From: Klebsiella pneumoniae
Lineage (GTDB): Bacteria > Myxococcota_A > UBA796 > SXON01
Length of the DNA stretch: 64,000 bases
Reading direction: 5' to 3'
Assembly (NCBI GenBank): GCA_945861635.1
Contig: CAMAWH010000009.1
Span: forward strand, 1-64,000
Shown: positions 33,981-43,049 of the stretch, piece by piece
Layout of the letters: the number at the start of each line of letters is the position of its first letter
Numbering within the stretch: position 1 is the first letter of the stretch
The notes under the pieces: model-generated
Databases searched by the model: none
What the model saw: only the letters and a program-made list of their open reading frames with translations
Told to the model about the DNA's origin: nothing
Position numbers and translations under genes: made by a program

Positions 33981-33986
33981 TATAAT
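33981..33986 (+). promoter_or_regulatory. Perfect TATAAT -10 box
   Basis: TATAAT sits 12 bases before the ATG at 33999 in the short gap after nuoN. The region 17 bases upstream (CACCGG) is a poor -35, so it may need an activator or an alternative sigma subunit. It would give a very short 5' leader for the five-gene surface-protein operon. Confidence 0.35.
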
Positions 33987-33998
33987 CCCGGCGCTCTC

Positions 33999-35807
33999 AT
34001 GCCCGGAGTGACCATGCTTGCCCTTTTTGTGATCGCCATGCTTGCGGGCTGTACCGCTACCACCGCCACGAAAGCAACGGACGAACTTGGCCAGGAAGGA
34101 CTTGCGTTCTGGCCTCCGGAGGCCGGCCGAGGCACGCAATTCGACGCGCGCGTGACATCTGGAACGTCGATCTTCGACTTCGAAAGTAACGATCTTGTGC
34201 TTGGGGACGGCGTGACCGTGAACAGTCTGACCGTTCTGGATGGCTGGACCGCGGCGGCCAATTTGACGGTCGACCCCGCCGCGCCGCTGGGCTCCCAGGA
34301 CGCGCATTTGACCACTCACGACGGCAATTTCACAATTGGCGGCGCGCTTACCATCGTAGACGACTCCTTTTCGCTGACACCGAATCGCGCCCGCATCGGC
34401 GAGAGCGTACAGGTCGAGTTCGTCGGCCAAAACACGGAGTGGAAGGGCGGAGCGACGTGGGCAAACTTCGGAGATGGGCTCGATGTCACCGCCGTGGAAG
34501 TCTTTTCCGACAACTACATGGTTGCAACGGTGACAGTGGCCGAGAGCGCGAGTCCCGGCCTGCGAGACGTCGCGGTTGACACGGGGCCCGATGTGGCGAC
34601 CATGTACGGAGGCTTTCAGGTCGATCGCGTCGCGTTGACGGCGAGCTTCGACCCCTCGGAAGTCTCGCAGGGCAGTACGGTCAGCTACACCGTCGTGGGC
34701 GATGGCACCCATTTCAAAGACGGCGATACCGAGCTTTCGTTCTGGCAAAGCGGCGATGAAAAAGGCGACATCACGGTAGAAACGATGACCGTGCTCGACG
34801 CGGAAAACCTCTACGGAACGATGACGGTTTCCAATGCCGCGGAGCTTGGTTTTCGCGATGTTTTGGTCACGACCGATGACGAAGGCGCGTTTATCGAGGA
34901 CGCCTTTCTTGTCAACGCCGGCGAGTTGGACCTGTCGCAGGTCGGCATCTCGCTGTGGTTCGACGTTGGCCGTAGCATTGACAATGCCACAGGGGCCATC
35001 TCCGAGTACGTATCGGGCGGCGCCCTGTTCTACTTGCCGCTCGACCCGCCGTGCCCGCCGGATCCCGAGGCAAACTGCACCGACGGACTCGACAATGATC
35101 GCGATGCCTTCACCGATTGCAACGATTCGGATTGCTCGCAGGATCCGTCCTGCGGCGGCGGTCCGATGCCGTACGACGCGAACGGCTACTGGCAGACGTA
35201 CTCAACGGGTGGATCGGCCGATTGTCCCGCCAATACGACCGTGGGCGCGGGCGAGCACGTTTGGTTCGAGTCGGCGTGCAACATCGTGACGCTCGATCGT
35301 CAGGTCGACGGTGCCACGGGAATGATCTACTACACGGCCGATCTTACGTTGGCGGACTACTGCTTCGATCAGGCCTACGATCTGCACACCGAGGGGGAGG
35401 ATGGCGGCATCGGAGAGGAACTGCTCATCGGCGTACAACCGACGGTACCGGCGGACTTCTCATTGCTGGTTCCCGGTTGGTGGAACAACTACACGCACAG
35501 CCGCGCGGAAGATCTGGTCTATACATGGACCCCGGCTCAGACCTATCCGGACGCGATTTTCTACACGTCTATTTCCGGTCAGTTGGTCGCTCCCGAGGGG
35601 GCTCAGGGCTACGCCGGGTCGCTCCCGTGGGATGATGGAGAGCACACCTACACGCCCGCCGAGTTGGGGGCGCTCAAGGCCGGCCCGGCGACGTTTACGG
35701 CCCTAAGCTACATCGAGGGCCCACAGTTTGGGTTCTCGTGGAGTACCATCCAAACGAATCAAAGCTCATCCACCGTCTCCATTTCTGGGTCTGTGGTGCT
35801 GGAATGA
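33999..35807 (+). CDS. Large lipoprotein with repeated IPT/TIG-like domains
   Basis: A 602-aa predicted lipoprotein; the lipobox is AMLAGC and the start is ATG 33999 or the in-frame ATG 34014 that gives MLALFVIAMLAGC. Residues about 30-320 consist of three beta-sandwich repeats of roughly 85-95 residues, each ending in a 'GLRDVAV' or 'GFRDVLV' strand as in IPT/TIG or Ig-like bacterial repeats. A short Cys/Asp cluster follows (CTDGLDNDRDAFTDCNDSDC), a MopE-like segment. The last 230 residues are aromatic-rich and of unknown fold. First gene of a five-gene operon; it overlaps the next gene by 4 bases. Confidence 0.72.
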   Translation: MPGVTMLALFVIAMLAGCTATTATKATDELGQEGLAFWPPEAGRGTQFDARVTSGTSIFDFESNDLVLGDGVTVNSLTVLDGWTAAANLTVDPAAPLGSQDAHLTTHDGNFTIGGALTIVDDSFSLTPNRARIGESVQVEFVGQNTEWKGGATWANFGDGLDVTAVEVFSDNYMVATVTVAESASPGLRDVAVDTGPDVATMYGGFQVDRVALTASFDPSEVSQGSTVSYTVVGDGTHFKDGDTELSFWQSGDEKGDITVETMTVLDAENLYGTMTVSNAAELGFRDVLVTTDDEGAFIEDAFLVNAGELDLSQVGISLWFDVGRSIDNATGAISEYVSGGALFYLPLDPPCPPDPEANCTDGLDNDRDAFTDCNDSDCSQDPSCGGGPMPYDANGYWQTYSTGGSADCPANTTVGAGEHVWFESACNIVTLDRQVDGATGMIYYTADLTLADYCFDQAYDLHTEGEDGGIGEELLIGVQPTVPADFSLLVPGWWNNYTHSRAEDLVYTWTPAQTYPDAIFYTSISGQLVAPEGAQGYAGSLPWDDGEHTYTPAELGALKAGPATFTALSYIEGPQFGFSWSTIQTNQSSSTVSISGSVVLE

Positions 35808-36667
35808 TGATTTGGCTCCTGGCGTCCTGCCTCGATCAGAAGTTCGCGGAGATTTCGCTCGACGCGATTGCCGTCGTGAACGGAGATTTCGACAATGTCG
35901 CCCAGCCGATGCTGGCGCTCGGCATTGGAAATGCCTCGTTCAACGGCTATATCGACCACGCCACATGGGACGCCGGCGATGCTCCGGCCCAATCGGACGA
36001 CGAGGGGAGTACGGTGGAGTCGCTGCTCACCGCGGCCGATGGTCAGGGGAAAAAGGAGATCAACAAGTACAACGCCGTGTTCGTCAACTCCGGAACGCGC
36101 GGACTGAATGCGGTTGTCTACAACTACACGCTTGAGGCGGACGATCAAATACTCGCGGACGACTACGCCATGAAAAACGTGTGCAGTTTCGTGGACCACG
36201 GCGGCACGTTGGTCGTCAGTGACTGGGCGTATGATCTCGTCGAAGCGTGTTTTCCCGATCGGCTTGAATGGGTGGGCGATGACGCGGCTGTGGACTCGGC
36301 CCAGTTGGGGCGTGCGGGTGAGGTTCTGGCGGACGTGAAGGATAAAACGCTTCAGGAAGCGCTCGGAACGAGCATTTCTCTACAGTACAACTACACCGCG
36401 TGGGCCGTCATGGAGTCGGTTGGAAAGGACGTGGACGTGCTTGTGTCCGGCACGGTCGAATATCAACCGTCCGACACGGAAGACTACGCAACGGTGGAAA
36501 AGTCGCCGCTCATGGTTCGATGGGCCGAGGGTCATGGACAGGTCGTCGTCACGACGTTCCACTGGATCGTGCAGAACGGTGCCATCGCGCAAAACCTGCT
36601 TCTTCACGGCATTGCCGGGATGGAAGCCGGCGCGGGCGCGGCTAGCGCGGAGGTCAGCGGTGGGTAG
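35804..36667 (+). CDS. Lipoprotein with ThuA/GATase1-like fold
   Basis: A 287-aa predicted lipoprotein with signal MMIWLLASC (Cys at residue 9). The body shows alternating beta/alpha elements: YNAVFVNSGTRGLNA, FVDHGGTLVVSDWAY, PLMVRWAEGHGQVVVTTFHW. This is the pattern of class I glutamine-amidotransferase-like or ThuA-like domains that are common in secreted proteins and lack the catalytic triad. No active-site Cys is evident. The start overlaps the previous stop (ATGATG), and the end overlaps the next start by 8 bases. Probably a binding or structural surface protein. Confidence 0.65.
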   Translation: MMIWLLASCLDQKFAEISLDAIAVVNGDFDNVAQPMLALGIGNASFNGYIDHATWDAGDAPAQSDDEGSTVESLLTAADGQGKKEINKYNAVFVNSGTRGLNAVVYNYTLEADDQILADDYAMKNVCSFVDHGGTLVVSDWAYDLVEACFPDRLEWVGDDAAVDSAQLGRAGEVLADVKDKTLQEALGTSISLQYNYTAWAVMESVGKDVDVLVSGTVEYQPSDTEDYATVEKSPLMVRWAEGHGQVVVTTFHWIVQNGAIAQNLLLHGIAGMEAGAGAASAEVSGG

Positions 36668-38162
36668 CGGTTTTCTTCGGGTCCTGTTGCTTGCCCCCCT
36701 GGGACTCGGGGGATGTTCGGACAATATTTTCACGCAGCTCAATCAGGAGGATTTCTTTCAGCAAGTCCGCGTGAACACCGTAGATTTGCTTCTCGTGGTC
36801 GACAACTCCTGCTCCATGGTCGAGGAGCAGGCGAATCTGGCGGAAAACTTCGACAGCTTCATCACGTACTTCACCGAGGCGGACGTTGACTGGCAGCTCG
36901 GTGTGACGACAACGGACGTTGCTCAACCTCACTTCTCAGGGCGATTGATCGGAGGTGACGACGAACTGGTGCTGATTGACGCCGACGGTGTCGAGAGAGA
37001 TAGTGTTGCCTACGATGAGGATTGGGCGGTTGCGCCGGGTTTGGTGTACGCGCTGGACGCAAGTTGGAATTCCGTGGTGTCCAATGACAAACACGCACAT
37101 TGGTGTGGCGTCGCGGACGGATCACCGGGCGCGGTCAACCCGACGTGCAACCTCGAAACCCCGGGACCGGGCGCGGACGCTCGCCATGGGTCGGTCATCG
37201 TCACGGAGTTTCTCGCGGATGCCGATGACGTGTCGGATCAACTCGGCGAATGGTTCGAAATTTCGAATATTGGCGCGGAAGACACGGATATTTCGGGGTG
37301 GTCGGTTGCCGATGGCGGCAGGAATGCGTTCGTCGTTCCCGACGGCACGACGGTTGCTGCGGGTGCCTCGCTCACGTTTGGACGGTCGGCCGACGTCGCG
37401 CTGAACGGCGGGATTGGCGTAGATATCGAGGTTGGAGACGCCATCACGATGAACGACAATGTAAAGATTCTAAGCGGTGCTACGGAAAATCCTGCCGAGA
37501 TCTTCGCCGAGATGGTTGCGCAAGGGGTGGGTGGGTCGGGCATCGAAATGGGCTTGGAGGCGGCACGTCTGGCGATCACCGATCCCCTCATCACCACCGA
37601 CAATGCGGGGTTCTTGCGTGAGGATGCGAATTTGAGCATCCTCATCGTCTCCGATGAAGAAGACAGCTCACCCGATCCCGTGGATGTCTACTTAAGGGCG
37701 TTTGCGGACGTGAAAGGCGAGGCGGCGTATCGCGACCACGCGATCATGAATATCTCTGGGGTCGTCGGCGATAAACCTCCTGAGTTCAAAGGCGATTCCT
37801 CGTGCAGTTCGCGGAACGGCGACGCGGCGTACGGACATCGCTACATCGACGCCATCGAGAAGACGGATGGCCTCAGCGATTCGATTTGTGACGATGATTT
37901 CTCCCCCATCGTCGCGAAGTTGGGGCTGACACTCTCCGGCTTGCTCGCCGAGTTTGAGCTCTCCCGCGTGCCGAAGCTGGAGACGCTCGCCGTGAGCATA
38001 TATGATACTGCGGACACGTCGTCCATGGTGCGCGATCTGACGCTCGACACCGACTTCACGTACAGCGAAGAGCGCAATTCCATTGTCTTCGAGTACGCAC
38101 AGGTACCGGAGAGTCAGCAGTATATTCGTGTGCAATACAAGATCAAGAGCGGTACGATTTGA
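36660..38162 (+). CDS. VWA-domain lipoprotein with inserted lamin-tail domain
   Basis: A 500-aa predicted lipoprotein (GTG start at 36660; lipobox LGLGGC, Cys at residue 19). A von Willebrand A domain begins with VDLLLVVDNSCSM, in which D48, S50 and S52 form the metal-binding MIDAS. It is interrupted after residue about 95 and resumes near 268 (VKILSGATENP, GVGGSGIEMGLEAA). The insert looks like a lamin-tail domain in permuted order: the C-terminal half (DELVLIDADGVERDSVAY, residues about 100-160) precedes the N-terminal half (VIVTEFLAD, GEWFEISNIGAEDTDISGW, about 176-265). Likely surface adhesin-type protein. Overlaps its neighbours by 8 and 1 bases. Confidence 0.75.
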   Translation: MGSGFLRVLLLAPLGLGGCSDNIFTQLNQEDFFQQVRVNTVDLLLVVDNSCSMVEEQANLAENFDSFITYFTEADVDWQLGVTTTDVAQPHFSGRLIGGDDELVLIDADGVERDSVAYDEDWAVAPGLVYALDASWNSVVSNDKHAHWCGVADGSPGAVNPTCNLETPGPGADARHGSVIVTEFLADADDVSDQLGEWFEISNIGAEDTDISGWSVADGGRNAFVVPDGTTVAAGASLTFGRSADVALNGGIGVDIEVGDAITMNDNVKILSGATENPAEIFAEMVAQGVGGSGIEMGLEAARLAITDPLITTDNAGFLREDANLSILIVSDEEDSSPDPVDVYLRAFADVKGEAAYRDHAIMNISGVVGDKPPEFKGDSSCSSRNGDAAYGHRYIDAIEKTDGLSDSICDDDFSPIVAKLGLTLSGLLAEFELSRVPKLETLAVSIYDTADTSSMVRDLTLDTDFTYSEERNSIVFEYAQVPESQQYIRVQYKIKSGTI

Positions 38163-38695
38163 TGCGAATATTCCTTATTCTTCCCGTACTTGTGATCGCT
38201 TGCGCGCCGAGGACGAAGTCGGAATGCTCGGAAAAAACGCCGTGCGATTTCGGCGCCGTCTGCGTTGAAAATCTGTGCGTGGTCCAGTCCTGCTCGACGT
38301 CGGACCAGTGCGGCATCGAGCAGTACTGCAGCGCCGATCGCACGTGCGCGGAGGGTTGTGAGCTCGACACGGACTGCAAGTTCGGGGACACGTGTGATCC
38401 GAACAGCCATGCGTGTGCACCGCAGACGTGCACCGACGGCCGGTTAGACTGCGGCTTCGGCGAGTTCTGCAGTCCCTCCGGGGAATGTTACGAAGCTGGC
38501 GGCTATTTCTGCCAGGAGTGCAACGACGTGGGAGACTGCGGCGGCAACGGAAACCTCTGCTATGGCGGATTCTGCGCCCCGACGTGTGTTGACGCCACCG
38601 ACTGCCCCAACGGCTTTCAGTGTTACCCGTTCACCGACAATGGCGTGGTCGTTTCGCACCAGTGCTACACCGACTGCAGCCTCTACGGGAAGTAG
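38162..38695 (+). CDS. Cysteine-rich lipoprotein
   Basis: A 177-aa predicted lipoprotein: MRIFLILPVLVIAC signal, then about 24 cysteines arranged as repeated short disulfide-knot modules of the form C..D..C..G..C, such as CSTSDQCGIEQYC and CELDTDCKFGDTC. Such 'Dickkopf/EGF-like' Cys-rich tracts are common in myxobacterial surface proteins. No enzyme motif. ATG 38162 overlaps the previous stop by one base; the next gene begins 2 bases after its stop. Disulfide formation in the periplasm is expected. Confidence 0.7.
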   Translation: MRIFLILPVLVIACAPRTKSECSEKTPCDFGAVCVENLCVVQSCSTSDQCGIEQYCSADRTCAEGCELDTDCKFGDTCDPNSHACAPQTCTDGRLDCGFGEFCSPSGECYEAGGYFCQECNDVGDCGGNGNLCYGGFCAPTCVDATDCPNGFQCYPFTDNGVVVSHQCYTDCSLYGK

Positions 38696-38697
38696 CT

Positions 38698-41394
38698 TTG
38701 TCCATCATTTTCTTCCTATCGTGTACTGCGGCGCCGCCGGCCGATTCCGGCGTTGCCTCACTCGTCGGCCCCGATCTGGCACACACCGCCCCGTCGGCGG
38801 CGGTGGAGTCCGCGACGCTGGACTTCACGGTCACCGCGTCCGACCCCGACGGCGTGGCGTCCGTGGAGCTGTTTCACCGCCCGTCCGGAATTGACGATTG
38901 GGTGCACGAGCCGATGACCGAGGGAGAGGGCGATGTCTGGTCCGTCAGCCTCGGCGGGACCGACGTCGTTGCCCCGGGCGTGGAGTACTATTTCAAAGCC
39001 CGGGATTCGGCGGAGGCGTCCGCCGTTAGCTACCTCCCGGCGACCGCAACGCGCGGGCCGTATCTGGTGGACGTGGTCGTGGAGGGTCGTCCCTTTCCAT
39101 TTTCGGAGGACTTCGAGGTTGATCCGGACGAATCGTCGCTTCGCGATCTCGCGTGGGCGAATGCGAGCCTTGGCTTTCGCGACGTTGATTGGACGCTGAC
39201 ATCGGCGCACGAGCACGCAGGTGCCGGGGCTGTCTACCACTTTCGCGGTGCCGATGGCATCGATGCCATCGACGATTGGCTGCTATCGCCGGCCATCGAC
39301 CTGTCCGCGACGCCTGACGCTCAGGTCACGTGGTTCGAGCTTGGCGTGAACATCGCCGCGGTCGACCATGGACTTTACGTTTCGACCACGTCACGGAATC
39401 CGGACGACGGGGGTTTCGTTGCGGTCGCAGAGGTGCTGCCCGGTGCCCCGGACGGAGAATGGGCAAAGTCTGCCATCTACGACTTGAGCGCCTGGGTCGG
39501 TGAGCCCACCGTGTACCTTGCTTGGCGGTATCGAGGGTCAAACGCTGATGACTGGTACATCGATGACGTATCGGTTTCGCCGCTGGCATCGTCTCTGGCG
39601 ATTTCACTCGGGCAGAGCGCACTTGCGCCGGGGGGCGGCGGCGAACTGACCGTGACGGTCCAGAACACTTCGGGCGTGGACGCGTTGGATGTCGCGGTGG
39701 TTGTGACTCTGGGCACGAACGGTGTGACGTTGGCCGCCGAATCGGTGGATGTGGGCGGCGTGGGCGCGGGTGCGAGCGCCGATGCCGTCTTTGCAGCGAC
39801 CGTCGCCGTGGACGCCGCCGACAACCGCTACTACCCGGTCACCATCGATGTCACCGCCGCCGACGGTGCATGGACGGTGGCGGAAAACGTTCTCGTGGGC
39901 AGCGCCAGCATGGCCCATATCGAGTTTGAGCCTGACGCCACGGGCACGGTAGAGATCGTACTCGGCGTTGGCGACGAGGCCGCGCCGACGTGGTCGACAA
40001 GCGTATATAGTGCCGTTGCTAGCACCGCAATATCGCTCGACGTTGACATCACGGATCAGTACGACCTGCTGCCGCCAGGGCCCGGAGACGCGCGCTGGTG
40101 GGTGCGGGTAACGGCGGAAAACGGCGGTCAGTTCGGAGATTTCACATTGGATTTCGACGGCACGAGCTATCCGTCGGAATTCATCTACCCGGTGTTTCCC
40201 GGCACCGCGTCGTACATCTACGTTCCCGACCCGCCGGTGCTGACGCTACTGTCCGCAACGTCGTCTCCATCGTCGATTGATCCCGGTACGACGGGCATTT
40301 CAATCAATGCAAACATTCGCAACGACGGTGCGTTGACTGCCGGGGCGGTGCTGGCCACCCTGACGACGTCGCATGCCGACGTGACGGTCACGGACGCCGG
40401 ACCCATCGACCTCGGCGTCCTTGATCGGTCAGATGTCGGAATCATCGCAAGCGGTTTCGCATTTGACGTCGCGGGCACCCATACGGACTCCTCTGCCATC
40501 TCGTTTGACCTTGTCCTGGATGACGGCGCAGAAAGCTGGACGGTGCCGTTGGCTTTCGACGTGCCCTTCCCGGTGCTGAAGGTCACCCGGATCACCATCG
40601 ATGACGACGGTGGGGATGGACTCTTGGACCCCGGGGAGCACGCGCAGATTGACGTGCAAGTGTCGAACACGGGGGATGAGTCGTGCGTAGGCGTCGTGAC
40701 GGGGGTCCTGAGCCTCGCCGGGTCGAGCGTCGCGTCGGCCGACATCGACCCAAGCGTCGCGAGTTTCAGCACGCTCTCCGCCGGTTCGAGTCGCACGGCG
40801 CGTGACGTTGACGTGACCGCGACCTCCGGTTCGGCGGGCGACGCGCTCGATCTCGTCCTCACCCTCTCGGACAGTGTGCGCACCTACGAGGCGTCCGTCC
40901 GGATCGCGCTCTCCGAACCGCCGTGGAATGCCCTTGCCACCCGTGACGATCCGGTGCGTGACGTTGTCAGCGGCGACTTCGATTTCACGACCGGGTACTA
41001 CCGGGTCAAGGACGACGTCCTGCAGATCCGGCTCGAATCCGCCACGGCGTTCGACGCCTCCCGGTTGTTCGTCGAGATGTGGGGTTCGAGCCCGGCGGGG
41101 GACTACGATTTCTACAACATCGTGCTCCAGTCCGGCGTCGTGTACATGCGCGGCTACGATTCGAGCTTCGGATTCCTGAAGCTGGCAGATCCGACGTTTT
41201 CATTTCCCGACGCGAACACCATCGAATTCGATATCGCCATCGAGGACATGGGCCTGAACTTGCCCGAGATCGACTTCGGTTTCGGCGCCAATTGGTGCGG
41301 TGGAGACGACGCGTACTGCGACCACTACCCTGACGGTTGGGGCTACCCCTACACGGCGTGGGCGCCGAGTCTGTGGTTCAACCTGTCCTGGTAA
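38698..41394 (+). CDS. Large lipoprotein with choice-of-anchor J and CARDB-like domains
   Basis: An 898-aa protein. TTG 38698 gives MSIIFFLSC, a lipobox with Cys at residue 9, and begins 2 bases after the previous stop; the earlier ATG 38620 would lie within the previous gene. Domains in order: a fibronectin/Ig-like domain (about residues 25-120, with a FTVTASDPDGVASVEL strand), a choice-of-anchor J domain (about 125-297, with SEDFEV, DWLLSPAIDLS and DDWYIDDVSVSPL), several CARDB/DUF11-like beta domains (about 300-740), and a final unknown domain rich in aromatic residues. Last gene of the five-gene operon; probably a cell-surface structural or adhesive protein. Confidence 0.72.
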   Translation: MSIIFFLSCTAAPPADSGVASLVGPDLAHTAPSAAVESATLDFTVTASDPDGVASVELFHRPSGIDDWVHEPMTEGEGDVWSVSLGGTDVVAPGVEYYFKARDSAEASAVSYLPATATRGPYLVDVVVEGRPFPFSEDFEVDPDESSLRDLAWANASLGFRDVDWTLTSAHEHAGAGAVYHFRGADGIDAIDDWLLSPAIDLSATPDAQVTWFELGVNIAAVDHGLYVSTTSRNPDDGGFVAVAEVLPGAPDGEWAKSAIYDLSAWVGEPTVYLAWRYRGSNADDWYIDDVSVSPLASSLAISLGQSALAPGGGGELTVTVQNTSGVDALDVAVVVTLGTNGVTLAAESVDVGGVGAGASADAVFAATVAVDAADNRYYPVTIDVTAADGAWTVAENVLVGSASMAHIEFEPDATGTVEIVLGVGDEAAPTWSTSVYSAVASTAISLDVDITDQYDLLPPGPGDARWWVRVTAENGGQFGDFTLDFDGTSYPSEFIYPVFPGTASYIYVPDPPVLTLLSATSSPSSIDPGTTGISINANIRNDGALTAGAVLATLTTSHADVTVTDAGPIDLGVLDRSDVGIIASGFAFDVAGTHTDSSAISFDLVLDDGAESWTVPLAFDVPFPVLKVTRITIDDDGGDGLLDPGEHAQIDVQVSNTGDESCVGVVTGVLSLAGSSVASADIDPSVASFSTLSAGSSRTARDVDVTATSGSAGDALDLVLTLSDSVRTYEASVRIALSEPPWNALATRDDPVRDVVSGDFDFTTGYYRVKDDVLQIRLESATAFDASRLFVEMWGSSPAGDYDFYNIVLQSGVVYMRGYDSSFGFLKLADPTFSFPDANTIEFDIAIEDMGLNLPEIDFGFGANWCGGDDAYCDHYPDGWGYPYTAWAPSLWFNLSW

Positions 41395-41451
41395 CGGTGC
41401 CTTGACGCGGCCCTGCGTTGTCGCTCCGTCGGCTTCGCCACGTCGGCGCGG

Positions 41452-42480
41452 CTATTTCTTGGTCGGCATTTCGTCCGGCGGGATGGCGCGGACCTCAAGC
41501 AGTGTGATGGTGGCGCCGTTCCAGGTGGCCGCTTCAAGCTTGACTTCCACGCCGTCCGTCCAGCGCTCCGCCGCCTCTGGCTCGGTGAGGATCAGTTCGT
41601 CGTACATGGAGCTGAACATGACGCGGCCCTCGGGGCCCTGACCACGCGCCGGCGCAAGCGAGCCGACCATCACGGAGCGCTGCGGTGGAATGATGCCTGC
41701 GACCGCGATCTCCTTTTTCTCCAGTTCGACGCCCTGATCATTCTTGATCGCGGCAAGCATCCGGATGTCGGTCATCGGGAACTTGGAATCGTTCTGCACC
41801 ATGAACTGAAAGACAGTCGTGTTCTTTTTCGCGGCGTCCGGGAGGAGCATCCAGGAGCTGTTCGTGACGTAAACGTAGCGGTCGGGGTTGTAGATCGGGT
41901 CGTAGTCGAGCTTCGTGGCCTCATCGGCGAAGAAATACGCAGGAATTACGGTGTCAACTTTGCTGTAGCCCTCCTTCCCATCGGCGCGAAGCTTGTAGTA
42001 GTCGCCGCGTTTGGCGAGGAGGTCAGCCGTACCGTTCTTTTCGAGTGGACCGACCGCCGGGCTCGATTCGCTCGCGTCGGCGTGAAGCGAGGCGCCATCC
42101 GCAGTGACGAGGACCTCGGAGTACGTCATGCCCTTCGAACCGCCGATGAGCTCAAGATCCTCGGGCTTCGGGATGTTGTTCGACAGGCTGATGGCGTACG
42201 TCCATGCGACTACGGCGACGCCCGCCATAACGAGGGCCGCAACGGCCTTCACCGTTGGTGAAAGGCCCGCCGCCGCACTGGGCAGATCATCATATTCATG
42301 GTGCGCTGCAAGGCTGCCCTTCAACTCCGGCACCTCCATGGCGTACAGCCACTCGCTCGCCCCCGGAGGCTGAACGATATCCCCCCCGGACAGCATGCCC
42401 TTTTTGGCGAGCTTTCGGAGCTCCTCCATATTGCTGGCCGAAAACTGCTGGCCGCGCACATTGACCATCCAACGGGACAT
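41452..42480 (-). CDS. GYF_2 - transmembrane - SH3b protein
   Basis: A 342-aa single-pass membrane protein. The N-terminal 55 residues look like a GYF_2/DUF4339 domain (MSRWMVNVRGQQF, LRKLAKKGMLSGGDIV, ASEWLYA). A transmembrane helix spans about 77-98. The exported part begins with a bacterial SH3-like domain (VLVTADGASLHADASES, about 122-185), followed by a beta-rich domain of unknown type. ATG 42480 is chosen because GGAAGG stands just upstream; 42501 is a longer alternative. The layout suggests linking a cytoplasmic proline-rich partner to the periplasm or cell wall. It converges with the preceding operon. Confidence 0.72.
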   Translation of the reverse strand: MSRWMVNVRGQQFSASNMEELRKLAKKGMLSGGDIVQPPGASEWLYAMEVPELKGSLAAHHEYDDLPSAAAGLSPTVKAVAALVMAGVAVVAWTYAISLSNNIPKPEDLELIGGSKGMTYSEVLVTADGASLHADASESSPAVGPLEKNGTADLLAKRGDYYKLRADGKEGYSKVDTVIPAYFFADEATKLDYDPIYNPDRYVYVTNSSWMLLPDAAKKNTTVFQFMVQNDSKFPMTDIRMLAAIKNDQGVELEKKEIAVAGIIPPQRSVMVGSLAPARGQGPEGRVMFSSMYDELILTEPEAAERWTDGVEVKLEAATWNGATITLLEVRAIPPDEMPTKK

Positions 42481-42537
42481 GGAACCTTCCGCGATACCCA
42501 CGCCGAATACCGGCGCTTTCGAGCGCAGTCAAGACGG

Positions 42538-42566
42538 TTGACCGACCCTTTACCCTCGACTACCTT
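42538..42566 (+). promoter_or_regulatory. Candidate promoter of the flavodoxin-like gene
   Basis: TTGACC (42538-42543) and TACCTT (42561-42566), 17 bases apart, lie directly before the GTG at 42577. The predicted start point is only a few bases upstream of the GTG, implying an almost leaderless transcript. The -10 is weak. Confidence 0.28.
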
Positions 42567-42576
42567 TGGCGGCCTC

Positions 42577-43008
42577 GTGCCCTTCACCCCGCGCCGCATC
42601 CTGCTCGCCACCGACAACGCCCGCGGGCATTGCAGTGCGGTCGTGCCAAGACTGCGTTCGATGCTTGAATCGCGCGCGTTTCTCGTGGATTTATTCGAGA
42701 TCGGTGGTGAAATTCCCGACCTGGCGGACTACCATGGTGTCGTTGTTGGAACCCCGGTCACCGGGTTCCGAGGACGCGGACCAAGCGATGAAGTGGAGAA
42801 ATTCATCGCCGCCGCGGAAGGGCTCGATGAGAAGAAGGCCGGCATCTTTTCGGTCTACGAGGTCATGCCGGGGCGGGCCCTCGAACGGATGAAGAACCTG
42901 CTGTATGAGAAGGGCTGTGAGGTTGTCGTGGAGCACGCCTATTGGCGGTTGCGACCACACGACGGCGAGCAGATCGTGCCTGCGGAGTGCATGGTTCGCA
43001 TTCGCTAG
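42577..43008 (+). CDS. Flavodoxin-fold-like protein
   Basis: A 143-aa cytoplasmic protein (GTG start, with RRILLATDNARGHC at the N-terminus). The first strand is followed by a phosphate-loop-like turn where flavodoxins bind FMN, then VDLFEIGGEIPDLADYHGVVVGTPV and a terminal basic strand. This is the alternating beta-alpha order of flavodoxin folds, but the loop sequence TDNARGHC is not a classical FMN loop, so cofactor binding is uncertain. The alternative start at 42298 is antisense to the GYF_2 gene and is rejected. It lies convergent with uvrA, 41 bases from the uvrA stop. Confidence 0.55.
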   Translation: MPFTPRRILLATDNARGHCSAVVPRLRSMLESRAFLVDLFEIGGEIPDLADYHGVVVGTPVTGFRGRGPSDEVEKFIAAAEGLDEKKAGIFSVYEVMPGRALERMKNLLYEKGCEVVVEHAYWRLRPHDGEQIVPAECMVRIR

Positions 43009-43049
43009 CGCGTGTGGCCTGAACCGCCGGGCACCGGCGAGGGGTTGCC

